DNA of 23,296 nucleotides from a virus. Position 1 is the stretch's first letter; every line of letters starts with the position of its first letter. A model generated the notes under the pieces. That model was given only the letters and a program-made list of their open reading frames with translations, was not told where the DNA came from and did no database searches. This document shows, in pieces, positions 1-7,785 of the stretch. Both the position numbers and the translations under genes were made by a program. Where the stretch lies: the IMG/VR virus record IMGVR_UViG_3300013286_000059, positions 1-23,296 of that record, one strand, 5' to 3'.

Positions 1-105
1 GCTGAAGCAAAATGGTATCGTAGTCAAGCTGATAAACTAGCCAAAGAAGCTGCTAGCTATCGCCGTAAAGCAGAGGAATTGGTTCCTACCAAAAAAACTG
101 CTTAA
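1..105 (+). CDS. 3' end of an unidentified small phage protein (partial)
   Basis: The frame is open from the window edge to a TAA at 103-105 and gives 34 residues, starting AEAKWYRSQADK and ending in PTKKTA. The segment is rich in Lys, Glu, Ala and Arg and looks helical, perhaps a coiled coil, but too little is visible to name a family. The next gene starts at the base after the stop (TAAATG), which suggests the two are co-transcribed and translationally coupled. The start lies outside the window. Confidence 0.65.
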   Translation, partial: AEAKWYRSQADKLAKEAASYRRKAEELVPTKKTA

Positions 106-426
106 ATGACACGAACGGGAAGACCTCTTCCCAAGGATGTTATAGCAAATTGGCCAGAAGTATTCGGTGAAGTACATTTAAATGTGGTACCTTTAAGGTA
201 TCTCCACACCGTACTGGTCAATTTTAAAGATGGCAAAACTTGGGAAATCAAAATCACAGCTCAAGCTAGACGAGAAGGTTGGCTAGCCTTTGAGCAGAGT
301 CTTTCAGAAATGGTAAAAAATTACGAAGACAGCATAGACAATGTGGATTTTAAATTGGATGCGCTGCGTGTTCGCAAAGATGTTGAGCGTAGCACAGGAA
401 AATTTCTGCGCAAAAAGAAATTATAA
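106..426 (+). CDS. Conserved hypothetical phage protein, 106 aa
   Basis: The ATG follows directly after the upstream stop codon. No good Shine-Dalgarno is visible, so reinitiation from the previous gene is likely. The protein starts MTRTGRPLPKDVIANWPEVF and ends with a basic tail (residues 100-106, KFLRKKKL region). It has a probable beta-sheet core around residues 25-50 and a charged helical second half. From memory it resembles small proteins seen in T4-like cyanophages and other marine myoviruses, with no assigned role. There is no signal peptide or membrane segment. Its last codons overlap the stop of the convergent gene on the other strand. Confidence 0.75.
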   Translation: MTRTGRPLPKDVIANWPEVFGEVHLNVVPLRYLHTVLVNFKDGKTWEIKITAQARREGWLAFEQSLSEMVKNYEDSIDNVDFKLDALRVRKDVERSTGKFLRKKKL

Positions 427-1125
427 AGTACCTGTGTTAGAGTCTTGTTGTTGCCAAATCTTATGTAACCAATCAAAATTATTAATCTTAGCGATTGCTT
501 CCTTATCGGAGGCATTTTTTTCTCCATACTTCCGTCCGCTCTGAGCACCCATGTGTGCATAAAATCCATATGGCACTGAGTCATTTAATTTACACCAGAT
601 GTTAAGCCTGGTTTCACTTTCACTATTCTGCTGCCTTAAAATACTATTGCTAGCCAACTTGCAACATTCTCTAAAAGCACTCTTCCATGTGTTGAAAGGA
701 TCGGTATTGAATGCAGTGATATTACTGATTTCCGGAAGTGGCATGAATTTGCTACTTATGCTTGTGGTCATGTCCGTGCTCGAGCAATCCATTTTTAATG
801 TGAGATTTTTTGGCAATAATTTTACGCCGCCATACCCATAGCTCAACCCATTCACTGGATTTTGACTTCTATAAACATACACAGTTTCCAAGTCTATTTC
901 TTTGTATGCGCCATCAAAAACAAAATTAAAAGAATCCAGAATTTTAGCATCACCGTCTACTACCCAAAACATTTTAGTAAAACATTTCTTGGCCGCGGCA
1001 ATGTGTGCTTGATGTATGCCCTTTACTCCAGACACTCTTTTCGCCAACGGAAAACGCCTTGTTAAATTATTAAAATTTTCATCTGCATTAGGTTCGTTAT
1101 AACTTATAAAAACCAAATCGTACAT
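421..1125 (-). CDS. Glycosyltransferase-like protein (DxD), 234 aa, last gene of the operon
   Basis: The N-terminus reads as a beta strand followed by SYNEPNADEN. A conserved AKRVSGVKGIHQAH stretch lies at about residues 28-41, and VVDGDA at residues 55-60 supplies a DxD-like motif (D57-G58-D59). This arrangement suits a GT-A-fold nucleotide-sugar transferase, in which the DxD binds a metal and the sugar nucleotide. The neighbour at 1125-2015 is a clear paralogue, sharing the SYxEPNA, AKRVxGVKG, NGLxYGxGGxKL and FxxWxxxFRE blocks. The start overlaps the neighbour's stop by one base (TAATG), which indicates translational coupling. There is no signal peptide, so it is probably cytoplasmic. The acceptor is unknown, and the transferase assignment rests on motifs only. 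Confidence 0.7.
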   Translation of the reverse strand: MYDLVFISYNEPNADENFNNLTRRFPLAKRVSGVKGIHQAHIAAAKKCFTKMFWVVDGDAKILDSFNFVFDGAYKEIDLETVYVYRSQNPVNGLSYGYGGVKLLPKNLTLKMDCSSTDMTTSISSKFMPLPEISNITAFNTDPFNTWKSAFRECCKLASNSILRQQNSESETRLNIWCKLNDSVPYGFYAHMGAQSGRKYGEKNASDKEAIAKINNFDWLHKIWQQQDSNTGTL

Positions 1126-2015
1126 TAGCGTTTCCTTATAATCCTAGGAGAATTATTATAAACTGATTTAAAAAATTTACTACCATGAGAGTCCAAATCT
1201 GCCAATTCTAAACCGCATTCTTCTTGCAATGTTTCTCCTAGGCCCATAATTTCGTAAGCCAGCATCTTTTCAGTTATTTTACTATACTTTGTTTCCCATT
1301 GCTCAGTGAGCCATTCAAAATCTCGCACATTGGTATAATCCCAATCAGTGCAATTGGTGAGATAGGCACCTTGTCTAGCACCGTACATGCTCCATTCACC
1401 GTTTTCAACATCAGCACCCACATTACACCAAATAAGTAATCTATCGTAATTTTGCCACCATACAGTTTTCAAATCTTGTACCTTTGCACCTTGATTCAGA
1501 CTCATTTTAACGCCTTCACGAAAGCCTGCTCTCCATGCTTGAAACGGTGAGGCATTGGTAAAACTCTCACTGTAGTTTTCATTAAATTGATAATACCTAT
1601 CGTCAAAACAAAACTCAACCAGTCCTTTGGTATCGGCAGGATCGCTATTTTCGTGCGTACGCATTTCGGCAACAAATTTGCGTGTCCATAGTTTCAAACC
1701 GCCATTGCCGTACATAAGCCCATTCACATGTACTTGGCCGCACCAGCTGAACACATGGTCGGTACTTAAACCTAATTTGTCTAGATCTATTTCAACTTCC
1801 AAAAATTTTGCATCAACAATATTGTCAGCATCCACCGTTACAAAGTATTCAGTATCACTAAGTGCAGCACAGGCTTTGTGTGCGTCATCTGATCCCTTAA
1901 CTCCGTGAACTCGTTTGGCCCACGGTGCCTTGATCAGCAGATCTGCATAGTTTTTTTCAGCATTTGGTTCATCGTAGCTGAGGAATATAATGTCTTGTTC
2001 TATGATTTTAATCAT
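1125..2015 (-). CDS. Glycosyltransferase-like protein (DxD), 296 aa
   Basis: This is a paralogue of the 234-residue gene that follows it. Landmarks are a SYDEPNAE block at residues 13-20, AKRVHGVKG at 33-41, and VDADN at 61-65, where D62-A63-D64 is the probable metal and nucleotide-sugar binding motif. An NGLMYGNGG block and an FQAWRAGFREG block follow in the middle. It has about 60 extra residues at the C-terminus compared with its paralogue. The ATG overlaps the upstream gene's stop by eight bases (ATGATTAA). The Shine-Dalgarno is weak (a GGG about 11 bases upstream), so coupling probably matters. It is likely a cytosolic enzyme, with sugar donor and acceptor unknown. A non-enzymatic relative that keeps the fold cannot be excluded. 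Confidence 0.7.
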   Translation of the reverse strand: MIKIIEQDIIFLSYDEPNAEKNYADLLIKAPWAKRVHGVKGSDDAHKACAALSDTEYFVTVDADNIVDAKFLEVEIDLDKLGLSTDHVFSWCGQVHVNGLMYGNGGLKLWTRKFVAEMRTHENSDPADTKGLVEFCFDDRYYQFNENYSESFTNASPFQAWRAGFREGVKMSLNQGAKVQDLKTVWWQNYDRLLIWCNVGADVENGEWSMYGARQGAYLTNCTDWDYTNVRDFEWLTEQWETKYSKITEKMLAYEIMGLGETLQEECGLELADLDSHGSKFFKSVYNNSPRIIRKR

Positions 2016-2613
2016 TTATTTTCAACCCATAATTATTAAATAATTTTTTTGTTGTTATGGCTATACTGTGTATATTTTTTTCCAACTGGCCTTCAAATTG
2101 AAAGGTAATCACATCTTCTCTCAGCAGATCATGCACCCGGATATAAAATGTTCTTATTAAAAAATCAAAATCAGTTTCTAAGGTGGCAAAAAATACCATG
2201 GTTCTGTCATAAAGATTGTCAGTAAGTAGATGTCTTCCAGCATTGGTTATATGAAAAGTCCAATTTTGATTGTTCCAAGTTATCAATAATTCAGTGGATT
2301 CGTCAACCTTGGTACTTACCCATACCAAAGATCTATTGTTGAATTTAAATTCTCCGCTGACTGATTTGGTCAAGATCTTGCTTTCAACTTCACCGTTTGG
2401 GGTGACAAATCTATCGATCACGCAGTCCTCATATTTCAATAAGCCCAGATGAAAATTTTTAAACTCTTCTGAATTAATCACAGCATAGTGTTTAAATTCA
2501 TGATGTGGAACATTGGTTACTGCTATAATTTTTTCAGTGGCTGGATCAAAATATGCGCGATATTCTTCTTGAGCAGTGTAGTCTATGGGTCCAAATTTTC
2601 TTCGTTTAACCAC
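2008..2613 (-). CDS. Unknown protein, 201 aa, inside the glycosyltransferase operon
   Basis: I do not recognise this protein. Translation starts at GTG (2611-2613), supported by a GAGGAG Shine-Dalgarno at 2621-2626 with a 7-base spacer. The start overlaps the upstream gene's stop by eight bases. The protein looks largely beta: it begins KRRKFGPIDYTAQEEYRAYF, has a segment near residues 22-33 of the type FDPATEKIIAV, and contains several alternating hydrophobic strands. No signal peptide or membrane helix is visible. It separates the two pairs of glycosyltransferase-like genes, so a role in the same pathway (acceptor recognition, an accessory subunit, or a modified target) is a guess from context only. 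Confidence 0.7.
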   Translation of the reverse strand: MVKRRKFGPIDYTAQEEYRAYFDPATEKIIAVTNVPHHEFKHYAVINSEEFKNFHLGLLKYEDCVIDRFVTPNGEVESKILTKSVSGEFKFNNRSLVWVSTKVDESTELLITWNNQNWTFHITNAGRHLLTDNLYDRTMVFFATLETDFDFLIRTFYIRVHDLLREDVITFQFEGQLEKNIHSIAITTKKLFNNYGLKIND

Positions 2614-3445
2614 GACACAGCTCCTCTAATCTTGAAATAATATCATCTGTTAAAAATTCTTTGTCAATGTAGTGAAACAATTTGCTTTGTTTTATGTTGC
2701 CCACAATCAAATCTCCTTTGGAATTCAACACATAGTTCACTGTGTTGCGCCAGTTTACTTGTGTTTCTTCCCAACCCTGAATGGCACTTCGCATGTGAAT
2801 AAATTCCATTGGATTGATCTTATCCAAAACTTTATCATGTGCTAGCATGATCTCAACAGTGACAGCAATGGCCAGGTCCATGCTGACACATTTTTGATAT
2901 TCTTTTGGTGCATATTGAGTCCAACACCATTCCCAGTTCTTGCAAACAAATTCTAAAACTTTAAAAAACTCCACAGCAAAATCGCATTTTTGAAAATAAT
3001 GACATGCATAGTAAGGGCTGGTCAAGTTGTTGGCTATAAATGTTTTTCTACTGGTGGTATCAGCCACTATATCTAGCTTGTAGTTTTTAATTCTATTACA
3101 GAATCTCATGTCATGATTGCTGCAATATTGCCACCAAGTGGATATGTCTTCCAACAACAGCATATCAGTGTCCAATACCATGGTTTCTTGATAAGGAGTC
3201 ACATGGAACAATTTCCATCTATGTTCAGCCATGTATCTACTAGAAACTTTGTTATCAAACCAAGGAATAGCAATTATCTCATCAAACACCGCACGATATT
3301 TTATCGGTACTGGATTATTGGTCACAATAGAAATTTTGTCTACCTGTGTTTGACTGTGTTTGATACTGAGTGCCAAAGCATAGGCCTGTTTGACATAATC
3401 CACAGTTGTTGTATTTTGTGCGAATACTACAAATCCTTTAGACAC
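2606..3445 (-). CDS. GT8-like glycosyltransferase, 279 aa
   Basis: The N-terminus (GFVVFAQNTTTVDYVKQAY) matches the first strand and helix of GT-A enzymes related to family GT8 and glycogenin. MVLDTDML at residues 89-96 supplies the metal-binding DxD (D92-T93-D94). Translation most likely starts at GTG (3443-3445): GGAGG lies at 3451-3455 with a 5-base spacer, and the start overlaps the upstream stop by eight bases (GTGTCTAA). It is a paralogue of the preceding 282-residue protein, with similar N-termini and matching DxD positions. The second half is Trp- and Cys-rich (a CKNWEWCW segment). There is no signal peptide. The reaction would be sugar transfer from a nucleotide sugar; donor and acceptor are not known. 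Confidence 0.75.
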   Translation of the reverse strand: MSKGFVVFAQNTTTVDYVKQAYALALSIKHSQTQVDKISIVTNNPVPIKYRAVFDEIIAIPWFDNKVSSRYMAEHRWKLFHVTPYQETMVLDTDMLLLEDISTWWQYCSNHDMRFCNRIKNYKLDIVADTTSRKTFIANNLTSPYYACHYFQKCDFAVEFFKVLEFVCKNWEWCWTQYAPKEYQKCVSMDLAIAVTVEIMLAHDKVLDKINPMEFIHMRSAIQGWEETQVNWRNTVNYVLNSKGDLIVGNIKQSKLFHYIDKEFLTDDIISRLEELCRG

Positions 3446-4286
3446 CTGAACCTCCGTCTATGTAGCGACTCAAGCTGTGCTTGTTCATGACATGTATATC
3501 CAAGGCATTAGTTTTGACCACTATATACTGTCCAGGATAATCCTTTTTTTCAACTAAAAACTTCATAATGCCATCCTGCATGTTGATCAAGAGATCCTTG
3601 TCCTTGGTGTATATCATCTTGCCCGGTAGCTCGATAGCAAAGCCGCCGTTGGTTTTTCCATTCATTATGTGTATAGCTATGCTGAAAGCAAAATCATTTC
3701 TAAATGTGGTACTTTCTATATGGTATAAATTTCTAAAATATAACCAGTTGCTTTTTACATAAGATACAAGATCAAACAGAGCCTTTGTGATATCATTCTT
3801 TTCAAATATAAACACGGTGCCCCAATAAAACGGAATACTGAATTGATTTATTCTAGTGAATTCCTTCGTGGGTCGCCATTCAGCAAGATCCATACTGGAT
3901 CGATATACTTGAAAATCCCACTGATTTTTCAATGCTGACTTTAGTATGCTGGAATTTATTATGTAGTCGCTGTCAATTACCAATGTGCGTTCATAAGGGC
4001 TGAGATCGTATATTTGATCTCGAATAAAATTTTTCCACTCCAATCTCTTAACAGTTAGTACTCCGTCGTTAAAGTTTCTCAATTGTGTAGTGTCTTTGAA
4101 ATCCACTGTGATAACTTTATCAAAAGGATGATCAGGATAGCTACCTTTTAACCATCCTGGACTGTCGGTAACTATGCTGACAGGAATATCTAAATACTTG
4201 ATCAACTGCCTAGCTGAAAACACAGCTAGCTTGATGTAATCCAAACTGGCATTGTTTTGAGCAAAGATCACTGCACCTGTGGTCAT
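3438..4286 (-). CDS. GT8-like glycosyltransferase, 282 aa
   Basis: The protein opens with GAVIFAQNNASLDYIKLAVF, the same pattern as its downstream paralogue, followed by a strand ending IVTDSP typical of the nucleotide-binding half of GT-A folds. LVIDSDY at residues 102-108 contains the DxD motif (D105-S106-D107). Conserved aromatic and Gly positions follow in the acceptor half (FYWGTVFIFEK). The ATG overlaps the upstream TGA by four bases (ATGA), which is classic translational coupling; no strong Shine-Dalgarno is visible. There is no signal peptide or membrane anchor, so it probably works in the cytosol. The target is unknown: host lipopolysaccharide, teichoic or capsule intermediates, phage protein or phage DNA are all possible. 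Confidence 0.75.
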   Translation of the reverse strand: MTTGAVIFAQNNASLDYIKLAVFSARQLIKYLDIPVSIVTDSPGWLKGSYPDHPFDKVITVDFKDTTQLRNFNDGVLTVKRLEWKNFIRDQIYDLSPYERTLVIDSDYIINSSILKSALKNQWDFQVYRSSMDLAEWRPTKEFTRINQFSIPFYWGTVFIFEKNDITKALFDLVSYVKSNWLYFRNLYHIESTTFRNDFAFSIAIHIMNGKTNGGFAIELPGKMIYTKDKDLLINMQDGIMKFLVEKKDYPGQYIVVKTNALDIHVMNKHSLSRYIDGGSGV

Positions 4287-4633
4287 AGATCCACGATGTC
4301 TGAAATTTTTCTTTTGCTTTTGAGTGTAGTAAACTTGGCAGAATAGTCGTTGGTGGATTCAAAGTATATGGCGACTAGATTGTCAAAAAATTCTTGCACA
4401 TCAGTGATCAATACAGGAAAGTTGTTCACATCAATAAATGCCACATCACTCGAATACCCAAGATCCAACACTGTTTTTGTGAAGTTGATTAGTTCTGGTC
4501 CGACCCGAAATGTGGCTCCGTTGATGTAGTGAACCAATTTTTGTTCGTATTCTTCCAACATGACTCGCCGTTGGTTAGACAGTGTTGACATGTAGTTGGC
4601 CACTGCAAAGGCCTTTTCAATTCTTTCATCCAT
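4283..4633 (-). CDS. Conserved hypothetical phage protein, 116 aa, first gene of the operon
   Basis: The ATG at 4631-4633 has GGAG at 4640-4643 with a 6-base spacer, and a sigma-70-like promoter lies directly upstream. The N-terminal half looks helical (MDERIEKAFAVANYMSTLSN, then an RR...EEYEQKL stretch). A mixed alpha/beta middle and a basic segment (KSKRK, about residues 104-108) follow. From memory, similar small proteins occur in marine T4-like phages next to glycosyltransferase or fibre genes, without a known role. There is no signal peptide or membrane span. As the leader gene of a coupled operon of four glycosyltransferase-like genes it may help the same process, but the sequence does not show how. 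Confidence 0.75.
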   Translation of the reverse strand: MDERIEKAFAVANYMSTLSNQRRVMLEEYEQKLVHYINGATFRVGPELINFTKTVLDLGYSSDVAFIDVNNFPVLITDVQEFFDNLVAIYFESTNDYSAKFTTLKSKRKISDIVDL

Positions 4634-4650
4634 AGCAATCTCCGTAGTTT

Positions 4651-4679
4651 ATAATACACTACAGTAATTAGCTTGTCAA
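4651..4679 (-). promoter_or_regulatory. Sigma-70-type promoter for the glycosyltransferase operon
   Basis: On the minus strand TTGACA (4674-4679, six of six to the -35 consensus) is followed by a 17-base spacer and TATTAT (4651-4656, five of six to the -10 consensus). Transcription would start near 4644, so the leader is only about ten bases and begins at or just before the GGAG of the first gene. This is the one host-type promoter noticed in the window, and it contrasts with the late-type motifs elsewhere. It sits in a 64-base gap between two genes. Confidence 0.7.
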
Positions 4680-4697
4680 TACAATTGAATGATGTGA

Positions 4698-5639
4698 TTA
4701 AGGACTGAACGGTTCTTGAGTTGTGAACACATTAGTGCTCAATGTGGGCAGATAGGCTGATACATCTATAGTGAAGCCAGTTGGTCCTCCGCTGGCGTAA
4801 CTCATGCTGCTGTTACTGGTTAGCAGGCCACCAACAGGTTCGTCAATAGTGAACAGGGTAGCACTGCCTGATCGATCTTCAAATTCAACATAAAATGTCA
4901 CTATGGCACCAGTAATATTGGCATAGATATCATATTGGTTGGGGCTGTAGGTAGACGCTTCTGTTAATTTTTGATACACCAGTTGATTGGTGGAATTCAA
5001 ACTATTGAATCCCATGTATCCGGTGCCAGGAGTGACAGCGCCTGCCAATGTGGTGCAACTGCCGCCCGAAAATGCAATGGTGCCCATATGGGATAGCATG
5101 CTTGCCCAAGAAAAATCCTTGGTAAGAGGCGTAGCAGTTTGGCCGCCGCTCATGTCCGCTGAAAAATAAACGGTTCCGCCACTGTTAAAAAAATATCCAG
5201 CAGCCGCAGCACTGGGAAATGTTAACGAAATTTGATGTCTCACTGTGGTACTTACTGTTTTCAAGCCCCATCCTGCAGCTTGAGTTTTACTAGTGAAACT
5301 TTGACTTGACTTATAGCCAGAGTTAAACTGCAAATAGTTGGTCAGTATGCTGGTGCCCATGGTGTCATATGCTTGGTAGTCGATATAATATATCGTATTT
5401 GTACTTACGGGATAAGTCAAACTACCATTTGATGCATTTTGATGATTGTAACAAATCAAGAGATCAGTATAAAGTTTTTGCCATTGCAATGCAGTTATTT
5501 TTGTGGCATTCAACGTGGTTACTGGTGTAGGAATCGCTTGACTATTCACAGTCTGTCCATAATAGGTGCCTAACACCTGCTGCACTTTTGTTTGTATAGC
5601 ATTGTAATCAGCTGCAAATATAATGGGATTGGTGGCCAT
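4698..5639 (-). CDS. Probable virion structural protein, 313 aa
   Basis: The N-terminus is helical, with an ITALQWQKLYTDLL segment at residues 48-61. The rest is beta-rich and low in charge, including a FPSAAAAGYFFNSGG block at 141-155 and a VTFYVEFEDRSG strand near 247-258. I recall this arrangement from uncharacterised virion or tail-associated proteins in marine T4-like phages; no enzymatic motif is visible. The ATG is preceded by AAAGGT and by a late-type promoter (5657-5664), so the gene is probably expressed late, on its own or with the upstream fibre. Exact position in the particle is unknown. Confidence 0.65.
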   Translation of the reverse strand: MATNPIIFAADYNAIQTKVQQVLGTYYGQTVNSQAIPTPVTTLNATKITALQWQKLYTDLLICYNHQNASNGSLTYPVSTNTIYYIDYQAYDTMGTSILTNYLQFNSGYKSSQSFTSKTQAAGWGLKTVSTTVRHQISLTFPSAAAAGYFFNSGGTVYFSADMSGGQTATPLTKDFSWASMLSHMGTIAFSGGSCTTLAGAVTPGTGYMGFNSLNSTNQLVYQKLTEASTYSPNQYDIYANITGAIVTFYVEFEDRSGSATLFTIDEPVGGLLTSNSSMSYASGGPTGFTIDVSAYLPTLSTNVFTTQEPFSP

Positions 5640-5656
5640 GGGTTACCTTTGTAGGA

Positions 5657-5664
5657 TATTTATG
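5657..5664 (-). promoter_or_regulatory. T4-type late promoter motif (CATAAATA)
   Basis: The minus strand reads CATAAATA, seven of eight to the T4 late consensus TATAAATA. It lies in the 26-base gap before the 313-residue gene, ending 17 bases upstream of its ATG. T4-like phages read such sites with a phage sigma factor (gp55 family). The assignment is supported by three similar sites in front of other structural genes here. Confidence 0.65.
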
Positions 5665-5665
5665 A

Positions 5666-7756
5666 TTATAGAATTACACATTCGATCAATTTGACACCTT
5701 CGTCAGCACTGGTTTCCAATGCCTGAGCAAACACTGCCGGTGTCCATCCTGCTATGGATGCCTGAGCGGCACCTTCATGATAAGCAATCAACGGTTGCCC
5801 TTTTGATACACGGCCATACACTAGCACTGGCACACGACCTTTTAGTGCAATGTAAGTGCCGCCTTCCAGTTCACTGTTCATCATGTAGGCTGGATTGGTA
5901 CTGACCACGCCCAAGGCTCGATCACCAAGTTGACTGGCTGTGACTTCTTTTTCTCCGCCTATGGAAACCACAGTACCCGGCCCGTATTCTTTGTCGGCCA
6001 AATATTTCTCTGCCAAGTCCGCATATCTAGCTTGTGTAGCTGTGCCTTGAAACAGCACTGCTGTCATGTTTCCAACCATGGTCAAATTGCCATTTGTTCC
6101 AAAAGCTCCACTATATACACCATTGTTGCTGATATTGATGCTGCCATTGGTTGACCAATAGAATCCTGAATTGGAATTACTGTCACTGATAAAATTAAGA
6201 CTAGGCGATACTGCAGAACCATCACCCAAAGATATGGAGTTGGCTCGCATTTTGCCCGTTGATGCATCTATCAAAGATGCACCTGATGTAATCTGGTTTG
6301 CGGTAGCACTGGCTTTGACGTTGCCAGTTACCGCACCAGTTACCGCACCAGTTACCGCACCAGTTACTGCGCCTATAAATGTGGTTGCATACACTGTTCC
6401 AAAAGTGTTACCAGATGATCCTATGTTTCCTGTGCCGGTGTTTCCAGCCTTGATAATACTGGACACAGTGGCAGCTGAGACTGCAATACCTCCACTTACA
6501 TCTCTTGCCACAATAGAGCTCGAGCTAGCCAACAAATCTGCCGGCAGATAAGTTGTAGTGCCAGTTAATTGCAAGGCGGCTGCTTGACTAGCTGTACCAT
6601 TCATAGCTGTTACATTTATAGTGCCTGTGGCATCTCTAGCTACAACACTGGCTACAGAAGTGTTATTGGCAATACTTGCAGTTACATAACCTATGCCAGT
6701 ATCTGTTAATCCTACCTTATCAGATTGCTGTGCTGTGGCGTACACATAATTGGCATACACACTGCTCCATTTGTATGTGGTGCTGCCTATGTTGCCGCCA
6801 ATTATCTGCCCAGGAATTAGGTCACTACCGCTGAATATCAAAGGTGTCAAAGTGGCTCCATTTGGATCTGTGGTTTGTATCTTGAGTAGATTGCTATTAA
6901 CTGTGCTTCGTATGATAGGTGTTTGTGTTCCATCCCCAAATATTTTCAGTATGCCTGGTGTGGCCACGCCGATTTGCAAACCATTATACACATCAAATTT
7001 TACTGTGCTGGTAAAACTGGCATTACCTGCCTGAATAAAATTGCTGGCAGATAGGCCACCCAGCAGATCAGCATTGCTTGCTGTACCCCAAAATCTTTCT
7101 GGTCCTTGAGCGTTGGTAACTCCTGCATTGGTCTGACCAGCTCCCGGTGTGTTTACCAAAGTGATACCCGGCATTATAAAACTAAATCCTGATATAGGGT
7201 TAGTCACAGAATCTAATTGAAATCCAGCGGCATCAATATCAGCACTAATTACATAAATGGTTCTGCCATTCACAATGGCCTTGATAATGTTGTGTTTAAC
7301 TTGGCTGGTGTCTACCACAGTCACTGACACCATCTGAGTATTTTGTCCAGTGGCCACACTGCCGCCCACCAGTGTAAAACTGGCTCCATTCCATACATTT
7401 ACCTGATTGTGATCAGTGTCATACCATAAATCACCAACCACGAGATTAGTGGGCTTATTGGTATAGGTAGTTGCAGTAGTGCCGCTTAGACTTCGCCAAG
7501 TTTTACCACTGTCATAAAATTTAACTTTGTTGGTTAGACTGTCAAACCATATCTGTCCTGGAATTGGCTTGCTAGGAGCCACGCTGTTAGCAAAATTTTC
7601 TAGCAGATAAATGAAATTTTCATTTTGCGCCAAGCCATAGCCGGCATAGCTCTTACCAATGATTTTCAAGTCTAGTGTTGTGTCAATCGTGCCGTCATTC
7701 ACCGCGATTGCGGGTGAAAAAGCTGATCCATTATAATGCGTTATTGTGTATGACAT
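5666..7756 (-). CDS. Tail fibre protein with C-terminal processing-type domain, 696 aa
   Basis: Residues 1-130 are the anchor domain shared by four fibres here: SYTITHYNG, GYGLAQNENFIYLLENFAN at about 39-57, PGQIWFD at 66-72 and GDLWYDT at 108-114. A beta-rich shaft follows, with four GAVT repeats at about 462-478. An SGFYWSTNGSINI block lies near 530. A final domain (about 575-696) begins ARYADLAEKYLADKEYGPGT and ends EGVKLIECVIL. It resembles C-terminal domains of marine phage fibres that I associate with intramolecular-chaperone/autoprocessing (Peptidase_G2-like) modules, but I cannot point to catalytic residues. AAGGAA lies 8 bases before the ATG. A late-type promoter precedes it, so it is probably a late virion protein for host attachment. 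Confidence 0.75.
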   Translation of the reverse strand: MSYTITHYNGSAFSPAIAVNDGTIDTTLDLKIIGKSYAGYGLAQNENFIYLLENFANSVAPSKPIPGQIWFDSLTNKVKFYDSGKTWRSLSGTTATTYTNKPTNLVVGDLWYDTDHNQVNVWNGASFTLVGGSVATGQNTQMVSVTVVDTSQVKHNIIKAIVNGRTIYVISADIDAAGFQLDSVTNPISGFSFIMPGITLVNTPGAGQTNAGVTNAQGPERFWGTASNADLLGGLSASNFIQAGNASFTSTVKFDVYNGLQIGVATPGILKIFGDGTQTPIIRSTVNSNLLKIQTTDPNGATLTPLIFSGSDLIPGQIIGGNIGSTTYKWSSVYANYVYATAQQSDKVGLTDTGIGYVTASIANNTSVASVVARDATGTINVTAMNGTASQAAALQLTGTTTYLPADLLASSSSIVARDVSGGIAVSAATVSSIIKAGNTGTGNIGSSGNTFGTVYATTFIGAVTGAVTGAVTGAVTGNVKASATANQITSGASLIDASTGKMRANSISLGDGSAVSPSLNFISDSNSNSGFYWSTNGSINISNNGVYSGAFGTNGNLTMVGNMTAVLFQGTATQARYADLAEKYLADKEYGPGTVVSIGGEKEVTASQLGDRALGVVSTNPAYMMNSELEGGTYIALKGRVPVLVYGRVSKGQPLIAYHEGAAQASIAGWTPAVFAQALETSADEGVKLIECVIL
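6324..6371 (-). repeat. 12-bp tandem repeat, 4 copies, coding GAVT
   Basis: The + strand unit CCAGTTACCGCA occurs at 6324, 6336 and 6348 without change, and at 6360 with two changed bases (CCAGTTACTGCG). In the minus-strand fibre gene each copy encodes Gly-Ala-Val-Thr, and the length keeps the frame. Confidence 0.9.
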
Positions 7757-7777
7757 CTCTAGCGTTCCTTGTTTGTG

Positions 7778-7785
7778 TATTTATT
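7778..7785 (-). promoter_or_regulatory. T4-type late promoter motif (AATAAATA)
   Basis: The minus strand reads AATAAATA, seven of eight to the T4 late consensus, and ends 21 bases before the ATG of the 696-residue fibre. The motif contains the TAA stop codon of the upstream 220-residue gene (7781-7783), so the coding end and the promoter share bases. Confidence 0.65.

Noticed and set aside
321-584. An 87-codon minus-strand frame across the convergent junction
   Set aside because: It overlaps the well-supported 234-residue gene and the + strand gene in other frames and has no family resemblance or ribosome binding site.
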